A DNA stretch of 64,000 bases. It comes from Medicago truncatula. Lineage: Eukaryota; Streptophyta; Magnoliopsida; Fabales; Fabaceae. Shown piece after piece: positions 12,457 to 25,000 of the stretch (position 1 is its first letter; every line of letters starts with the position of its first letter). The notes under the pieces are model-generated. The model saw nothing but the letters and a program-made list of their open reading frames with translations, did no database searches and was not told where the DNA came from. Both the position numbers and the translations under genes were made by a program. The stretch spans positions 1,436,001 through 1,500,000 of the forward strand of contig NC_053046.1 of assembly GCF_003473485.1 (NCBI RefSeq), in the 5' to 3' direction.

Positions 12457-15400
12457 ATGAATCATTTTGATAAAGGTGAAATTCCAATTCTGTCAGAAAG
12501 TACATGTGCACAACGATCTAATGAACCTCAGGATTCTACCTTCCGAAGAAACATATCAAGCACACCAAGTGCTTCAATATCGAATCTTGTCGGACATACT
12601 GGTCCGCTTCATACCGCGAGGAAAACTCCTGTTTACCGAATGAGTGGTCCACTGTATGCTACTCCTGCAACTGGGAATCCTTTTCAGAATAGTATAATAG
12701 TGGCAGGAAACAAAGTAGGGGAGAACAACATAGAAAAGTTATCTACATTTGATGGCACGGATAAAAATGAACACTTGTTGAGGTCTGGACAACTAGGAAT
12801 GTGTAATGATCCTTATTGTACTACTTGCCCTACTTCCTTCAAAGTTGCTCACCAAAAAAAACCAAGAGCTTCCACTATATTTGATCCCAAGGTATCTTTC
12901 TTCCTAAAGTAATAGACCTACTATTTCTTCATAAATTTAAGAAAACACAGACTTCTATGTTTTGAAATTGTATTCACGACGATGATTTTGTCTTCTTTTA
13001 AAAATACTATAATTTATAGATATTTGATGGAATTTATGTGTTTCTTAAGTAGCCAATAATTTTCATATTTATATATAGCTTACTTTTATATTGTTTTCAA
13101 TGACAATCATTATGATGAATGCACATTTTTCGTCATATAGTTGTGCACGTGTTTGCTGTTACTTTCACATAAACGATCATACATTTTTCATGTTTTGAAT
13201 GTTTACAGTTCCACAATTCTCTTTATGGCGACGCCAAAGGTTATGGACGAAAAGTTTATTCTTTCTGCTCTTCATGTATTCCTGGAGTGATGAACCCTCA
13301 CACAAAAATTGTACAGCAATGGAACAAGTTTTTGGCCATATTTTGCCTGCTCGCAATTTTTGTTGATCCCTTATTTTTCTTCTTACTTTATGTGCACAAG
13401 TTTTGATTCTTTTCATTTTATTTAAGTATAAAATCTTCCAACATAATTTACTTTACTTTTTTCCTTAAAAGTAAAATAAAAACTTCACTTTTTCTCATCC
13501 ATTTTCTGTAGGATAATAAATGTATTCAAATCAACTGGACAATGGCAACAACACTTGTTTTACTTAGAAGCATATTTGATGTTGTGTATCTCCTGAACAT
13601 TCTTCTTCAGGTAATTTCTCAGTACTCACATTTTCGGATTTAATTTTTGCTAATCCATCTTTTGATAGAATGATAGACCATTTAAATATATAAATGTTTC
13701 TAATGGCTGGTCTTGTAATTTTCGTTAGTCTCTCTTTACTTAAGGGGAGAAAAAAGTGCATAATCTTAAACATGGTTGTCGAGTTTTATGTCTAGTTTAT
13801 TGTGTTTTCATGGTTTAAAGATAAGTTTTTTTTTTTGCAGTTTAGGTTGGCTTATGTTTCTCCTGAGTCAAGGGTTGTTGGTGCTGGGGATTTAGTCGAC
13901 CATCCCAAGAAAATAGCTGTTAATTACTTTAAGAGCTACTTTTTCTTGGACTTATTTGTTGTATCACCTATTCCTCAGGTATATATCTTCCTATCTCTCC
14001 ATGTTGTTTGTTGACACCGACACATGTGATTAACATTTCAATACTTTCTGTGCATGTTACCTCGGTGTCACGTTGATGCCTTAATAAATAATGTGTGGAA
14101 TTGAACAAGTGCTTGACGATATGTAGTTGACACAGAAGAAAAGGGATTTTAATCTGTGTAAAAGACTATGAGTTTATGATGTATGTTGTGAAATATTTGC
14201 AGATAATGATAATGTTTATCCTACCAAATTCCTTGGGGTCATCAGGAGCAAATTATGCAAAAAATCTTCTACGACTAGGGATCCTTGTACAATATATTCC
14301 AAGATTATTCAGATTTTTGCCTCTGCTAATTGGTCAGTCTCCAACCGGATTCATATTCGAATCAGCCTGGGCAAATTTCATTATTAATCTTCTCATTTTT
14401 ATGCTATCCGGCCATGTTGTTGGTTCATGCTGGTACCTCTTTGGCTTACAGGTGAGTAAAAAGGACATTTGAAGCTTCATTTTGAGAAAATACACATTTT
14501 GCTTTAAATTCTCACCTTGCATTGAAAAAAAAAAACCCTGGATCTTCACTTAATGAAAGGAAAAAGAAGAAATATTAATTGATTCACTTGAATGCTTGTG
14601 AGCAGTGGCGTTGCCAAGATCTTGGGTCAGGACTCAGAAGGTTCAAGCTTTTGAAAATTTGATTAATAATTAATATATGTGTGTGCGCGCGCGTGGGTGT
14701 ATTCTGTAATTGTCTTTTACAAGGTTTCATGTTTTGAAATCGTTGAATAATCAACTCATTATCAATGTTGTTGAAAGAAGTGGTCTTGGTGGCGAGTGAT
14801 GGTGACACCTAAGCCAACTGGTGGTGGCGACACCAAATACATAACTTTCATTGGTTTTATTGAAAAGGAGTAAGCATGATTGACTGAGAAAGTGTATAAT
14901 TGACAAATTGTACTTTTAAGCTATCAAAACGACAGTTAAATAAAAATACAAATTTTATACTCAAACTACACTTAAAAACAACGGAGGTCGTATATATAAC
15001 ATACCTTTTCTCGATTGTAATTTTGTTTTTATAAATTCAAAAATTTAAGATGCCATGTTTTAATTTATGTCCTACATGATTTATGATGTCTTCGAACAAA
15101 GTAATTCCAACTTAGTGCCGTTGCATCTTAGTGTCAAAGCTTTTAGAATTATATCTCATAACAACATTATAGTCCGACTTCATTTATACTATACATTATT
15201 ATGTGCTTAGACTACAGTCTACATGCGCTAGCTATCAGCGGGGATAGCTTTTACTCAATAGTCATAGAAGAGAAGAGAGAAAATTGGCATATAAGGTACA
15301 AGTTCAACCGTGAAATTTGAGGGGATTCATAGTAGGAAAAAGCTTGAAAATTAGGTGTAGTTTATATAGTTGAGGGGTCGCAGCTGCATCCCCTGACTAC

Positions 15401-18038
15401 AACGTGGCTCCTACACTGCTTGTGAGACTGTTTGGACGAACTTATGGAAACAACTTATACATGTCCATAAGTCGTTTTGATCTTGTTTCCATGAGCTTTC
15501 CATGATAGCTTATGAAAAACAGCTTATAATGCTAACCAATGTTTTGAGCTTCTTGCAGAGGGTTAACCAATGTTTGCGTGATGCCTGCCGTAATGCTAAT
15601 CTAACTGGATGCATGGAATTGATTGATTGTAATTCTAATGCTACATGGAGGAATGATAAGGGTGCCAATGATTGTTTGAATTCCTCATCTGGTGTTTTTT
15701 CTTATGGAATCTATGCCAATGCTGTACCACTTACGATAGAAACTAGGGTGATCAGCAAATATGTGTATGCACTGTTTTGGGGATTCCAGGTATGCATTTT
15801 GTAAAAATATACTAATTTTCTCCTATAAAAGTAAATAGGTAATTAACAAATCTATATTGTTTTCCTCCTTTTAATTTTCATATGCAGTTTTAGAAAATCA
15901 CATTTATACCATTTTAACATTTAATATTAGAAAAAAGGGAAAGACAGGGATTGAACTTTGGAAAACATGATCAAATGTTGTCTAATATCATGTCAAGGGC
16001 TAAGTTGAATTAATGCTAAAATACACATGAATGGTTTGATATTACTTACCAATCATTCCCATGTTATCTTTAATACAGCAAATCAGTACTATGGCTGGTA
16101 ATCAAGTACCAAGCTATTTTGTGTGGGAAGTTCTCTTTACAATGTCCATCATAGGATTGGGACTCTTGCTTTATGCGCTTCTCATTGGAAACATACAGAA
16201 CTTTCTTCAGGCTCTTGGACGGAGGTAGAACGTGGTTCTCTTACTTTATGTGCACGTTAATTGTGGGTGACTTCAATGCTTTGTCGTGTGTGTTTGGTTC
16301 TGCGATAACAAAAGTTGAATTTGACTAAATTTATCTAAAGATGCAAGTTTTGACTAATAATGTAACTTTGTTAGTAAATTTCTGATGTGTTTAATCTTTA
16401 GGGTTGTAACAAACTTGATACATTTTGTTCCATCCTACTTATAGGAGGGTAGAAATGCAACTTAGAGGTCGTGATGTTGAGCAATGGATGAGTCATCGCC
16501 GCTTACCAGAAGATCTTAAGAGGTATGAAATGTTCTATTTCTTTTAACGAATCACATCAACATTGCCAAAACACATTTATCAAATAATGGATTATGTATA
16601 ATGTACAAGTGATGGATACTTTATCTGTTATGCAGGAGAGTACGGGAGGCTGAACGGTATACTTGGGCTGCAACAAGGGGCGTTCCTGAGGAAATGGCTC
16701 TAGAAAATTTGCCAGAAGATCTCCAGAAAGACATTAGACGCCATCTCTTCAAATTTGTAAAAAAAGTATGCATTCAAGCATTTAAAAATAGTAAATGATA
16801 TACTCTTTAAGTAGATTTTATTTATCTAGTTCAGATGTTATGTGAACTTTAAAATCTCACCTATAATGTTTGCATGTAATTTGCTGGAATCCAATAGAAG
16901 TTGAATGAGAAAACAATTTTCAAGACAAAGCTTTGTGCATATTCATAATGAAACTAAAACAATTACGCATTGAAAAACAATTATATTAAACAAGTCCGAA
17001 CGTTATTTATAATGAAGATTTAATTCTCTATGATGATCTAACATTTCTACAGGTTCGAATATTTTCCATGATGGACGAGGATGAACCTATCTTAGATGCC
17101 ATTCGTGAGAGACTAATACAGACGACATACATTAAAGGAAGTAGAATTCTGAGTCAGGGTGGTCTCGTACAAAAGATGGTGTTTATTGTGCGTGGAAAGT
17201 TGGAGAGCATCGGAGAAGATGGAATTCCGGTTCCATTATCAGAAGGGGATGCTTGTGGTGAAGAACTTCTAAGATGGTATCTTGAACAGTCTGTTGAAAG
17301 CAAAGGTACAACTATACTTGATATAATGATAGCATAAAGAACTAGCAATAATCAGCAACGCAACCTTGATAAAAAAAAGTGAGAAACAACACTTTTAACC
17401 AATGTGGTTTCTCTTGCAGAAGGTAAAAAAGTAAAGCTTCAAGGACAAGGATTGACTAGTGACAGAACAGTAAGATGCTTAACCAATGTTGAGGCATTTT
17501 CACTCCGCGCTAAAGACATTGAAGAAGTGACCACTCTTTTCGCAAGATTCTTGCGGAGCCCTCGTGTTCAAGGAGTTATAAGGTTGTTTATTTATTCATC
17601 CTTCCATTTCCGTGTTGTCTGTGTCGATGCTTCAACATGTCTTCATCCTTTTATGATTCAACTGCATTATCTTTCATGAAGAATGTTGTTTCATTTTTTC
17701 TATAACTTCTCTACATTGCATATATATCTCCATGCTTCATTTGAATAAAGACCATTCATAATCATCTGATACAAATCTTATCTCATCGAATGTGGGACTC
17801 GTAACAATTTGCATATATGATACAAATCCTATAGTGTATTATTTATATGCCTACTATATATATACTTCAAAACAATGACTCTGTCCTAATGATTTGGTTG
17901 TTATGCTATGTTAGGTATGAATCCACATATTGGAGATCACTTGCAGCAAACAGAATTCGGGTTGCATGGAGATACAGGAAGAAGCGTCTAAGTCGAGCTA
18001 ATACCAGACAAAATGATTATCAAACATTGATGTCATAG
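12457..18038 (+). CDS. Cyclic nucleotide-gated ion channel, group IV (CNGC19/20 type)
   Basis: Twelve coding exons: 12457-12891, 13209-~13400, 13512-13610, 13841-13978, 14203-14451, 15559-15789, 16079-16224, 16445-16522, 16636-16765, 17053-17305, 17420-17582, 17915-18038; about 745 residues. The start ATG follows an acceptor at 12440 by 16 bases. The N-terminal exon ends in a Cys-rich CNDPYCTTCP motif typical of this group. Six membrane segments follow: S1 in exon 2 (FCLLAIFVDPLFFFLLYV), S4 with RLFRFLPLL, S5 with FESAWANFIINLL, pore with FWGFQ-QISTMAGNQ, and S6 ending LLIGNIQNFLQALG. Then come the C-linker (MQLRGRDVEQWMSHRRLPEDL), a cyclic nucleotide-binding domain across exons 10-11 and an IQ calmodulin site (RIRVAWRYRKKRL). 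The family forms Ca2+-permeable channels used in plant immunity and ion homeostasis. All junctions are GT-AG and in phase except the exon 2 donor, where homology runs to base 13400 but no GT follows. Confidence 0.9.
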
Positions 18039-18740
18039 GCTGTACTCTAATGTTTGATTCACTACCATTGAAGTCCTTGGAATAGAATAGTGGTGCGTTT
18101 ATAGGATTTTATTTTTATTTTTATTAGAATAAGCTTATAGGGAGTTATAAAGTAGCTAGGTGCTATATAATGAATTTATTGTACACTCCTTAAATTCACC
18201 ATGATAAATATAGCCACCAACATTTTGATTTAAGGAATGAAAATAATTCTCAACTATAAGAATTCAAAGAAACTGTTAAACTTTCAAAAATAAAATGTTA
18301 TATTAACAATCATTAGGTAAAATTAATACATGGAGTGTTTAAAGATTTTTTTTTTTTTTGGTTACAAGAATGTTTAAAGATATTATAACTATATTTACAT
18401 GTCTTAAAACAAAATAAATAAATAACCGAGTTATACTCTAAGAAACAATAAAAGAGTTCAGAAGCACAAAAGGGTACTTCCATGGGCGTTTGTATTTACA
18501 CCTCCATTTTAACTATTGTACCTAGGCTTTGCAGAAATTTATTTGAGTATTGTTATTTGAACAACTAAAATTTGACATCGTATTTCAACACCATATAAAA
18601 ATGCATATTTTTTTAGAGGAAAAATGCGTCACTTATATCTAAAATTATTAATTTATTAATGTGACTTGAAGAGAGAGAGAATTAAAAAACCAAATGGTAT
18701 GTACCATATATATACGGTGTTGGACAACTAGAAAAATATT
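18039..18740. other. CNGC 3' flank and intergenic
   Basis: 3'UTR of the channel gene is expected here. The rest is AT-rich with no recognisable gene; a poly-T tract lies at 18347-18359. Confidence 0.35.
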
Positions 18741-21130
18741 AAGGAATTAATTTTAGGTTTACTAAGGCTTTTTGGGAGGAGTTTTTTTTCGTTTTTGAGG
18801 GACTTTTTGGCAGGAGTTGAAATCTGATTTCACGAGGTTATTAACGGAGTTTTACCAAAATGGAAGTTTGATGAAAGGTTTGAATTGTATATATGTTTAT
18901 AGCTCCTAATCCCAAAAGTTGAGAACCCTGAGGTATTGTCGGAGTTTAGACCTATCTATTTGGATTTGGTTGGTTGTCTTTATAAAGTGTTGGCTAAAGT
19001 CTTAACAAATCGAATAAAATATGTTATTGGAAGTTTAGTCTCAGATATCCAATTAGCGTTCATTAAAGATAGACAAATTCTTGATAGTGTTCTGGTTGCC
19101 AATGAAGTGGTGGACGAAACTCGCAAATTTAAAAAGGAATTATTAATGTTTAAGGTCGATTTTGAGAAGACTTACGATTCAATTTATTTATAACGACTCT
19201 TGGATGGATCACAATCCTCTTTTTTTTTTTTTTTTTTTTGCTTACAAGAGTCATTGTGTAATGGAGAAAATGAACTTTCATGTTTTATGACGTAAATGAC
19301 TCTTGGAATGTGTGAGTACGACAACGATTTTGGTTCATGTCAATGGTAGCCCGACTAATGGATTTAAAATGGAAACAAGATTGTGTCAAAGTAATCCATT
19401 TTCTCCCTTTCTTTTTCTATTAGGTATTGAAGGATTAAATGTTATGTTGAGCGCTATAGTTGAAGTTGGACTATATGTTGGTTATAAAGTTGGGTAGGCA
19501 GGCGAGTTCTATTTGACTCCTTTAGAGTTTGTTGATGGATACATTATTATTGGGTGAGAAAAGTTGGGCAAATGTTAAAGCAACGAAAGCTAATCTCATT
19601 CTCTTTGAGGTTATCTTAGATCTCAAGGTTAATTTTAAAATAGTTTGTTGGTGGGTGTGAACGCTCCTGGGTCTTGTTTGGCTGCCACAACTATGGTTCT
19701 GAATTGTAAATAAGGTGGATCCCTTTTCTTTTTTTTGGGTCTCTTTATTGGTGGTGATTCTCGTCGGTTGAGCTTATGATATCTTTTGATTGACTGAATT
19801 AAAAGAAAACTATTAGGGTGAAAAAGTAGGAATTTGTCGATGGGTGGTCACTTAATCTTTCTAAAAATATGTCATGTCTTATCTAGCGGTCTACTTTTTT
19901 TTCCTTCTTAGTTACACCCACATGTATTATCTCTTTTATCGAGGGAGGAGGGTGTCTTCTTGGTGGCATATTTTGATGAGTATCATAAGAGGTGTAGGAA
20001 CAGGGATGAGTAATTGGTTTGATTATAATTTTGTGCGGGTGGTGGACGATGGGACTACAACTTACTTTCGGTGTGATTCGTGGTTGGAAGGAGGTATGTT
20101 ATGCCATAGGTTTAGAGGTTTGTTTAATTTAGCTGAAAATATACGATGTCAGTTGCTGATATATGTTCTTTGGGTTGGGGTGTTGGGGGTGGAGCTTGGT
20201 TGTGGCGACAAAGTCTGTTTGCGTGGGAAAAGGAGTAGGTGGAGAAGTGTTGTGAGTTGTCGCATAAAATTTTTGCCAGGCTGATTGGGAAGACAAATGG
20301 GATTGGCATCTTGATCCCGACAAAGGTTACTTAGTGCGCGTCATTTACAAGTTGTTATCATAAGGACATGCACATCGAGGAAAATGTTAATCGACTTTTT
20401 TGGGATGCGAGTGTTTTGGGCATATATGGTATCTTGTCGGCAGTGGTTTAGTGAATTCTCAGCATCTCTCAGATTATCTCATTGAGTTTGGCAATTTGAG
20501 TAATTTTTCAAAGAAGGTTTTTTCTTATCAAAGCAATAAAATATAAAAGCAGGAGAGGCATGAACCAATACATCAGAGTCACATATTGTAAAACATAAGA
20601 AAAGAGAAACCAGATCTATCCCAAGAAAGGGAATGTCCTACTGAACAAGGTGTCAAAGACAACCAAAGTACAAAAACTAGTTAAAATAATGACCAATCTT
20701 GACAAAACAACGACTAAAAGACTACTCTCTCTAAGAAAATTTGAAAAAAAAGTATTAGTATTCCTAGAACATAGTAAAAAATTATTTGTTCTATTGTTTT
20801 AAATTGGTTATCTCGTGTTTGGATAATGTAGAAGGAAAGAAATTGCCGCATATTCAAGGATAAGGAGTTGTCGTTGGTTCAATTACTCGACAAAGTTAAG
20901 TTGTTATCTTTTTTGTGGTTGAAAGCGTATCGTGTGAATCTAGCTTTTGATCTTATTTTTTGTGAACAAGTTTTACTAGATTTTTGAGTTTTGTCACTTA
21001 TTTTCAATGTTATGCTTTTCACTTGTTTTTTTTTGCTTTTTGTGATGTTGATGTTGTTGCGCCTCTTGTTATTATACAGTCTCCTTGATGTTTATTGATT
21101 TCTATTAGTGAACTCCTTGTGTTAGGTAGG
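18740..21130 (+). mobile_element. Decayed LINE (non-LTR) retrotransposon
   Basis: Pieces of a plant LINE ORF2 in correct order but broken frames. At about 18890-19195: PKVENPEVLSEFRPIYL...LYKVLAKVLTNRI...QILDSVLVANEVVDE...FKVDFEKTYDS, which is the reverse transcriptase finger/palm. At 19300-19497: ECVSTTTILVHVNGSPTNGF...SPFLFLLGIEGLN. Near 19530 the box that should read FADD reads FVDG, with a stop just after. At 19940-20285: SSWW...GVGTGMSNWF...VDDGTTTYFRCDSWLEG, the C-terminal zinc-knuckle (zf-RVT) region. At 20830-20985: RNCRIFKDKELSLVQLLDKVKLLSFLWLKA, the extreme C-terminus. Internal deletions, stops and loss of the catalytic Asp pair show it is dead. A poly-T tract at 19220-19239 and the 20510-20770 stretch may be later insertions. 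Confidence 0.8.
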
Positions 21131-22028
21131 ATTTAAACTTTGAGTTAATATACTTCATTTTAACTTAAAAAATATTAACTAAACTACATAATTAACCCCA
21201 CAATTTTCAATGTGATGTAAATTATTTATATACTTAACTAAATTAACCATAAAACTACATGTGATAAATTGTTTTTTTTTATCATGCACCTTGTATATGA
21301 CTTGATATCAAGTCCAAATAATTGATACATAGTCCATAGAACAACAAGATCACACTATTGCTTTAATACTTTTCATTCCATAGTTTGATACAACTGACTA
21401 GTTGTTAAAAAACAAACTTTCCAGGATGATTATAGTGAGCTGATGACCATAGAATCCGCCCACGTGGATCAGCAGCCAATATTTAAACAAAGAATTTATT
21501 ACATGGTAAGTGCTCACCAAATATTATCATACAATCAAAGTTGAGAGCTGACCCATATATTTTATTTAATACATAGTATAAAAATACAAAAAAATAGCAG
21601 GCAGATAGAAAAAGACATAAAACCGGGTAGGTAGGTAGGTAAGTAAGAATGGCTAGAAGCAGAACGCATGGTTTTGAACGTGATTACTTGGCCACCTCTC
21701 TTTCTCACTTCTTCCTTTCTTAAAAAAAAAAAACCTTAAAGGTCTCTTCAGATATTCTTTAAATATTTTAAATTAAGAAATTATTTAGATAATGCAATTT
21801 TCGATGTATTTTATATACAATTTGTCATTGTTTTCCAAACTAAAACCATCCATCACTCCCACCTAACACCCTTACCACGTTGATTTTTCTTTCTCCACCC
21901 GCCAATCTCTTCGCTTCCCATTTTCTCTCCCTTATATTACCACATTTTCCTCTCTTTCATTTCTCATTCTCTCAACTTCACTTTTCTCTTTCCTAAAAGT
22001 GCTTTTGTCTTCATAATCAGTTAAAACA
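21131..22028 (+). promoter_or_regulatory. 4CL upstream region with G-box and AC-like element
   Basis: A palindromic G-box CCACGTGG at 21460-21467 lies about 560 bp before the 4CL start. A C/A-rich CCCACCTAACACCC at about 21858-21871 resembles the AC elements (ACCTACC, ACCAACC) bound by MYB factors in phenylpropanoid promoters, but is not an exact match. A CT-rich leader runs from about 21890 to the ATG at 22029. Function is inferred from motif knowledge only. Confidence 0.4.
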
Positions 22029-25000
22029 ATGTTGTCAGTAGCTCCTTCTGTTGATGCTAAACAGACCACAGAAGTATCCACTTCTGTTTCTGTACCTAAA
22101 CTTGAACAAATTAACAACCAAAAACAAAAACCTTGTGATAGTTTTGAGGATGATTCTATTTCTATTTCTCTTTCTAACCAAACTACTCATATATTCAAAT
22201 CAAAATTACCAGATATACCTATTTCTAACCACCTCCCACTTCATACCTACTGCTTCGAAAACCTCTCCGAATTTGCTGATCGGCCTTGTCTAATCGTCGC
22301 TGCCACCGGAAAAACATATACCTATGCCGAAACCTATCTCCAATGCCAAAAAATCGCGGCTGGTTTGTCCAAATTAGGCATCCAGAAAGGCGATGTAATC
22401 ATGATTCTTCTACAAAACTCAGCTGAATTTGTTCTCTCTTTCATCGCTGCTTCCATGATTGGTGCGGTCGCAACCACCGCCAATCCTTTCTACACCAGCG
22501 CTGAAATCTTCAAACAAATAAAAGCTTCTGAAACAAAACTCATTATTACACAAGCAATGTACGTTGATAAACTCCGTCAAAAGGATCAGGTTGGTGCAGA
22601 ATTTGACTTTAAGGTGATAACAACCGACGAACCACCGCTGAATTGTTTACATTTTTCGGTGATTTCTGAGTCGAACGAAGAGGATATTCCGGTAGTGGAG
22701 ATCGATCCAGAAGACGCGGTGGCGCTACCATTTTCTTCAGGAACAACAGGATTACCTAAAGGAGTGATTCTAACACACAAGAGTTTAACAACAAGTGTGG
22801 CACAACAAGTGGATGGAGAGAATCCAAATCTACATTTAACAACAGAAGATGTTCTTCTTTGTGTTCTTCCATTGTTTCATATATTTTCTCTCAACAGTGT
22901 GTTATTGTGTGCACTGAGAGCAGGAAGTGGGGTTTTGTTGATGCATAAATTTGAGATTGGGACTTTGCTTGGTCTTATACAAAAACATAAGGTTACGGTG
23001 GCGATGGTTGTTCCGCCGTTGGTTTTGGCGTTGGCGAAGAGTCCGTCGGTGGCGGAGTTTGATCTGAGTTCAATAAGGTTGGTGTTGTCTGGTGCTGCAC
23101 CGTTAGGGAAGGAGCTTGAAGAAACTCTTCATAATAGAATTCCTCAAGCTGTTTTGGGACAGGTAAAATTCTTTTCTTTTCTTTGATTCTTTTTTTGTCT
23201 TTACGTGTTTTCAGTTAAATTCTAAGTTTTTCAATCAAAGTAAAAAAGTGTTTTTCACTATCCTATATTATACAAATACAATGTTTTTATCAACTAACTT
23301 AAACTCGCAAATATGGATATGAGAGAATATTACATACAGCTTGATAGGAAATTTAATTTTATGTGACTGAGAATTGGACAGCTCTGGCCAAGTAAATTTA
23401 ATAAGGGTATTCTAGTCATTAGAAACATTAACCGCTCAACTAGTTTGTTCGGTCTCTATACCCTTGACGTGGCTGTTTTCTCTTTTGTGAGAAACTCTTT
23501 ACGTGGCTTACATCAATATCAATACAAATTTTAGCTTTTTAAGAGAAAATAAATAGCAACTTCTACGGTACATTCGTAAATTGAGATGTATCGGTATTCT
23601 TACTTCATAAATTTATAAACTAACGATCAATTTTATGAAATAAATAGTTATTTGTCGGCATTTATATTTTAGAAAATACGATTTCATACGTCATTCATTG
23701 TTTATAAGAATCATAATAATTTTTTTAGATATTATCGTATAAAATCATCAAAGTCCTCTATTATAAGCGATAAAAATTCAAAACAAAAATCAATTTTATT
23801 TCGTTTATGCTTTTGATGAATAAGATTTAATCATTATAATTATAAATATGAAAAAAATAATATTTTTCTTCATAAAACAACTCATTTACCTATAAAATTA
23901 AAGGTTTGGTGTATCGATACACTCAAATATGTTGGGTGTACCGTAGAATTTACCAAATAATATACTGTATGCTTTTATTTTCTATGAAATTCCTTATCAG
24001 AAGTAATTTTACTAAAGTCTCATGCATGTTTAGCCTTCCATTTGACTTTTTTTATTTTTTTATTTTTATGTATCTATGTTAAGTTCATACATCAGCAAAA
24101 ATATATATCTTACCTTCCTCAAAAAATATTTCACCAACAAAGAATACTATAATGAAATATTATAACTGTTTCGCCCAATTAAGTATTTTCATAGTAATTT
24201 AATATGGATAATATGTCAGCAAGAAATTATATATAAATGACTTCAACTGGTTCCTTTAATTACTTATTAATAGAGGATTAAATGCCTTTAAACTGTGATG
24301 GTGTAATATTTGTTGATTACTGTGGCATGTTTTGTGCTTGTCTTGCAATTATTTTGGATTTTTAAAGAAAAAATGTTGTGTGCTTTGTCTTGCAATATTT
24401 TTTTGGCTTTTTAAATTAAAAAACAATAGAGAATTGAATAAATGAATTAATATTTTGGTGTACAAATTTGGACTAGTATTCTACTGAATGGAGGAACAAT
24501 AATATTTACCATTCTCTTAATTTTTCTGAAATGATTGAATACAATTAAAAATTTGAAAGGAAGTAGTGGCACTTTACTATTTACACTAGTACTAAATTAA
24601 ATATTGTATTCTCTGAAATGATGGAATGCAATTGAAATTTTGAAAGTATGTAATAGCACTTTACTATTTAACTAGTAAGTAAAATGCTGTATTTTTAATA
24701 AATAACTGATCATAAAAAAAGTTTAAAATGCATTATGTTAGAGAAATGCTAAAGAGTATTGTATTGTATTTGTTAATAGGATAAATATAGAATTATTGTT
24801 TTAAAAAATTGTGAAAATGATGAATTTAACTATTTAAAAGTTAAAATATTGTTAAACACCATAACATTTAAAGAGTTTAACTTTTAATTAAAAGTGATGA
24901 ATTTAACTTTTAGTTTTTATAAAAAGTGTACTAAACACCATGACATTTTTTTTGCCATAAGCCTTAACTTTTTTACTTTGCCAAACAAAATATTTAATTT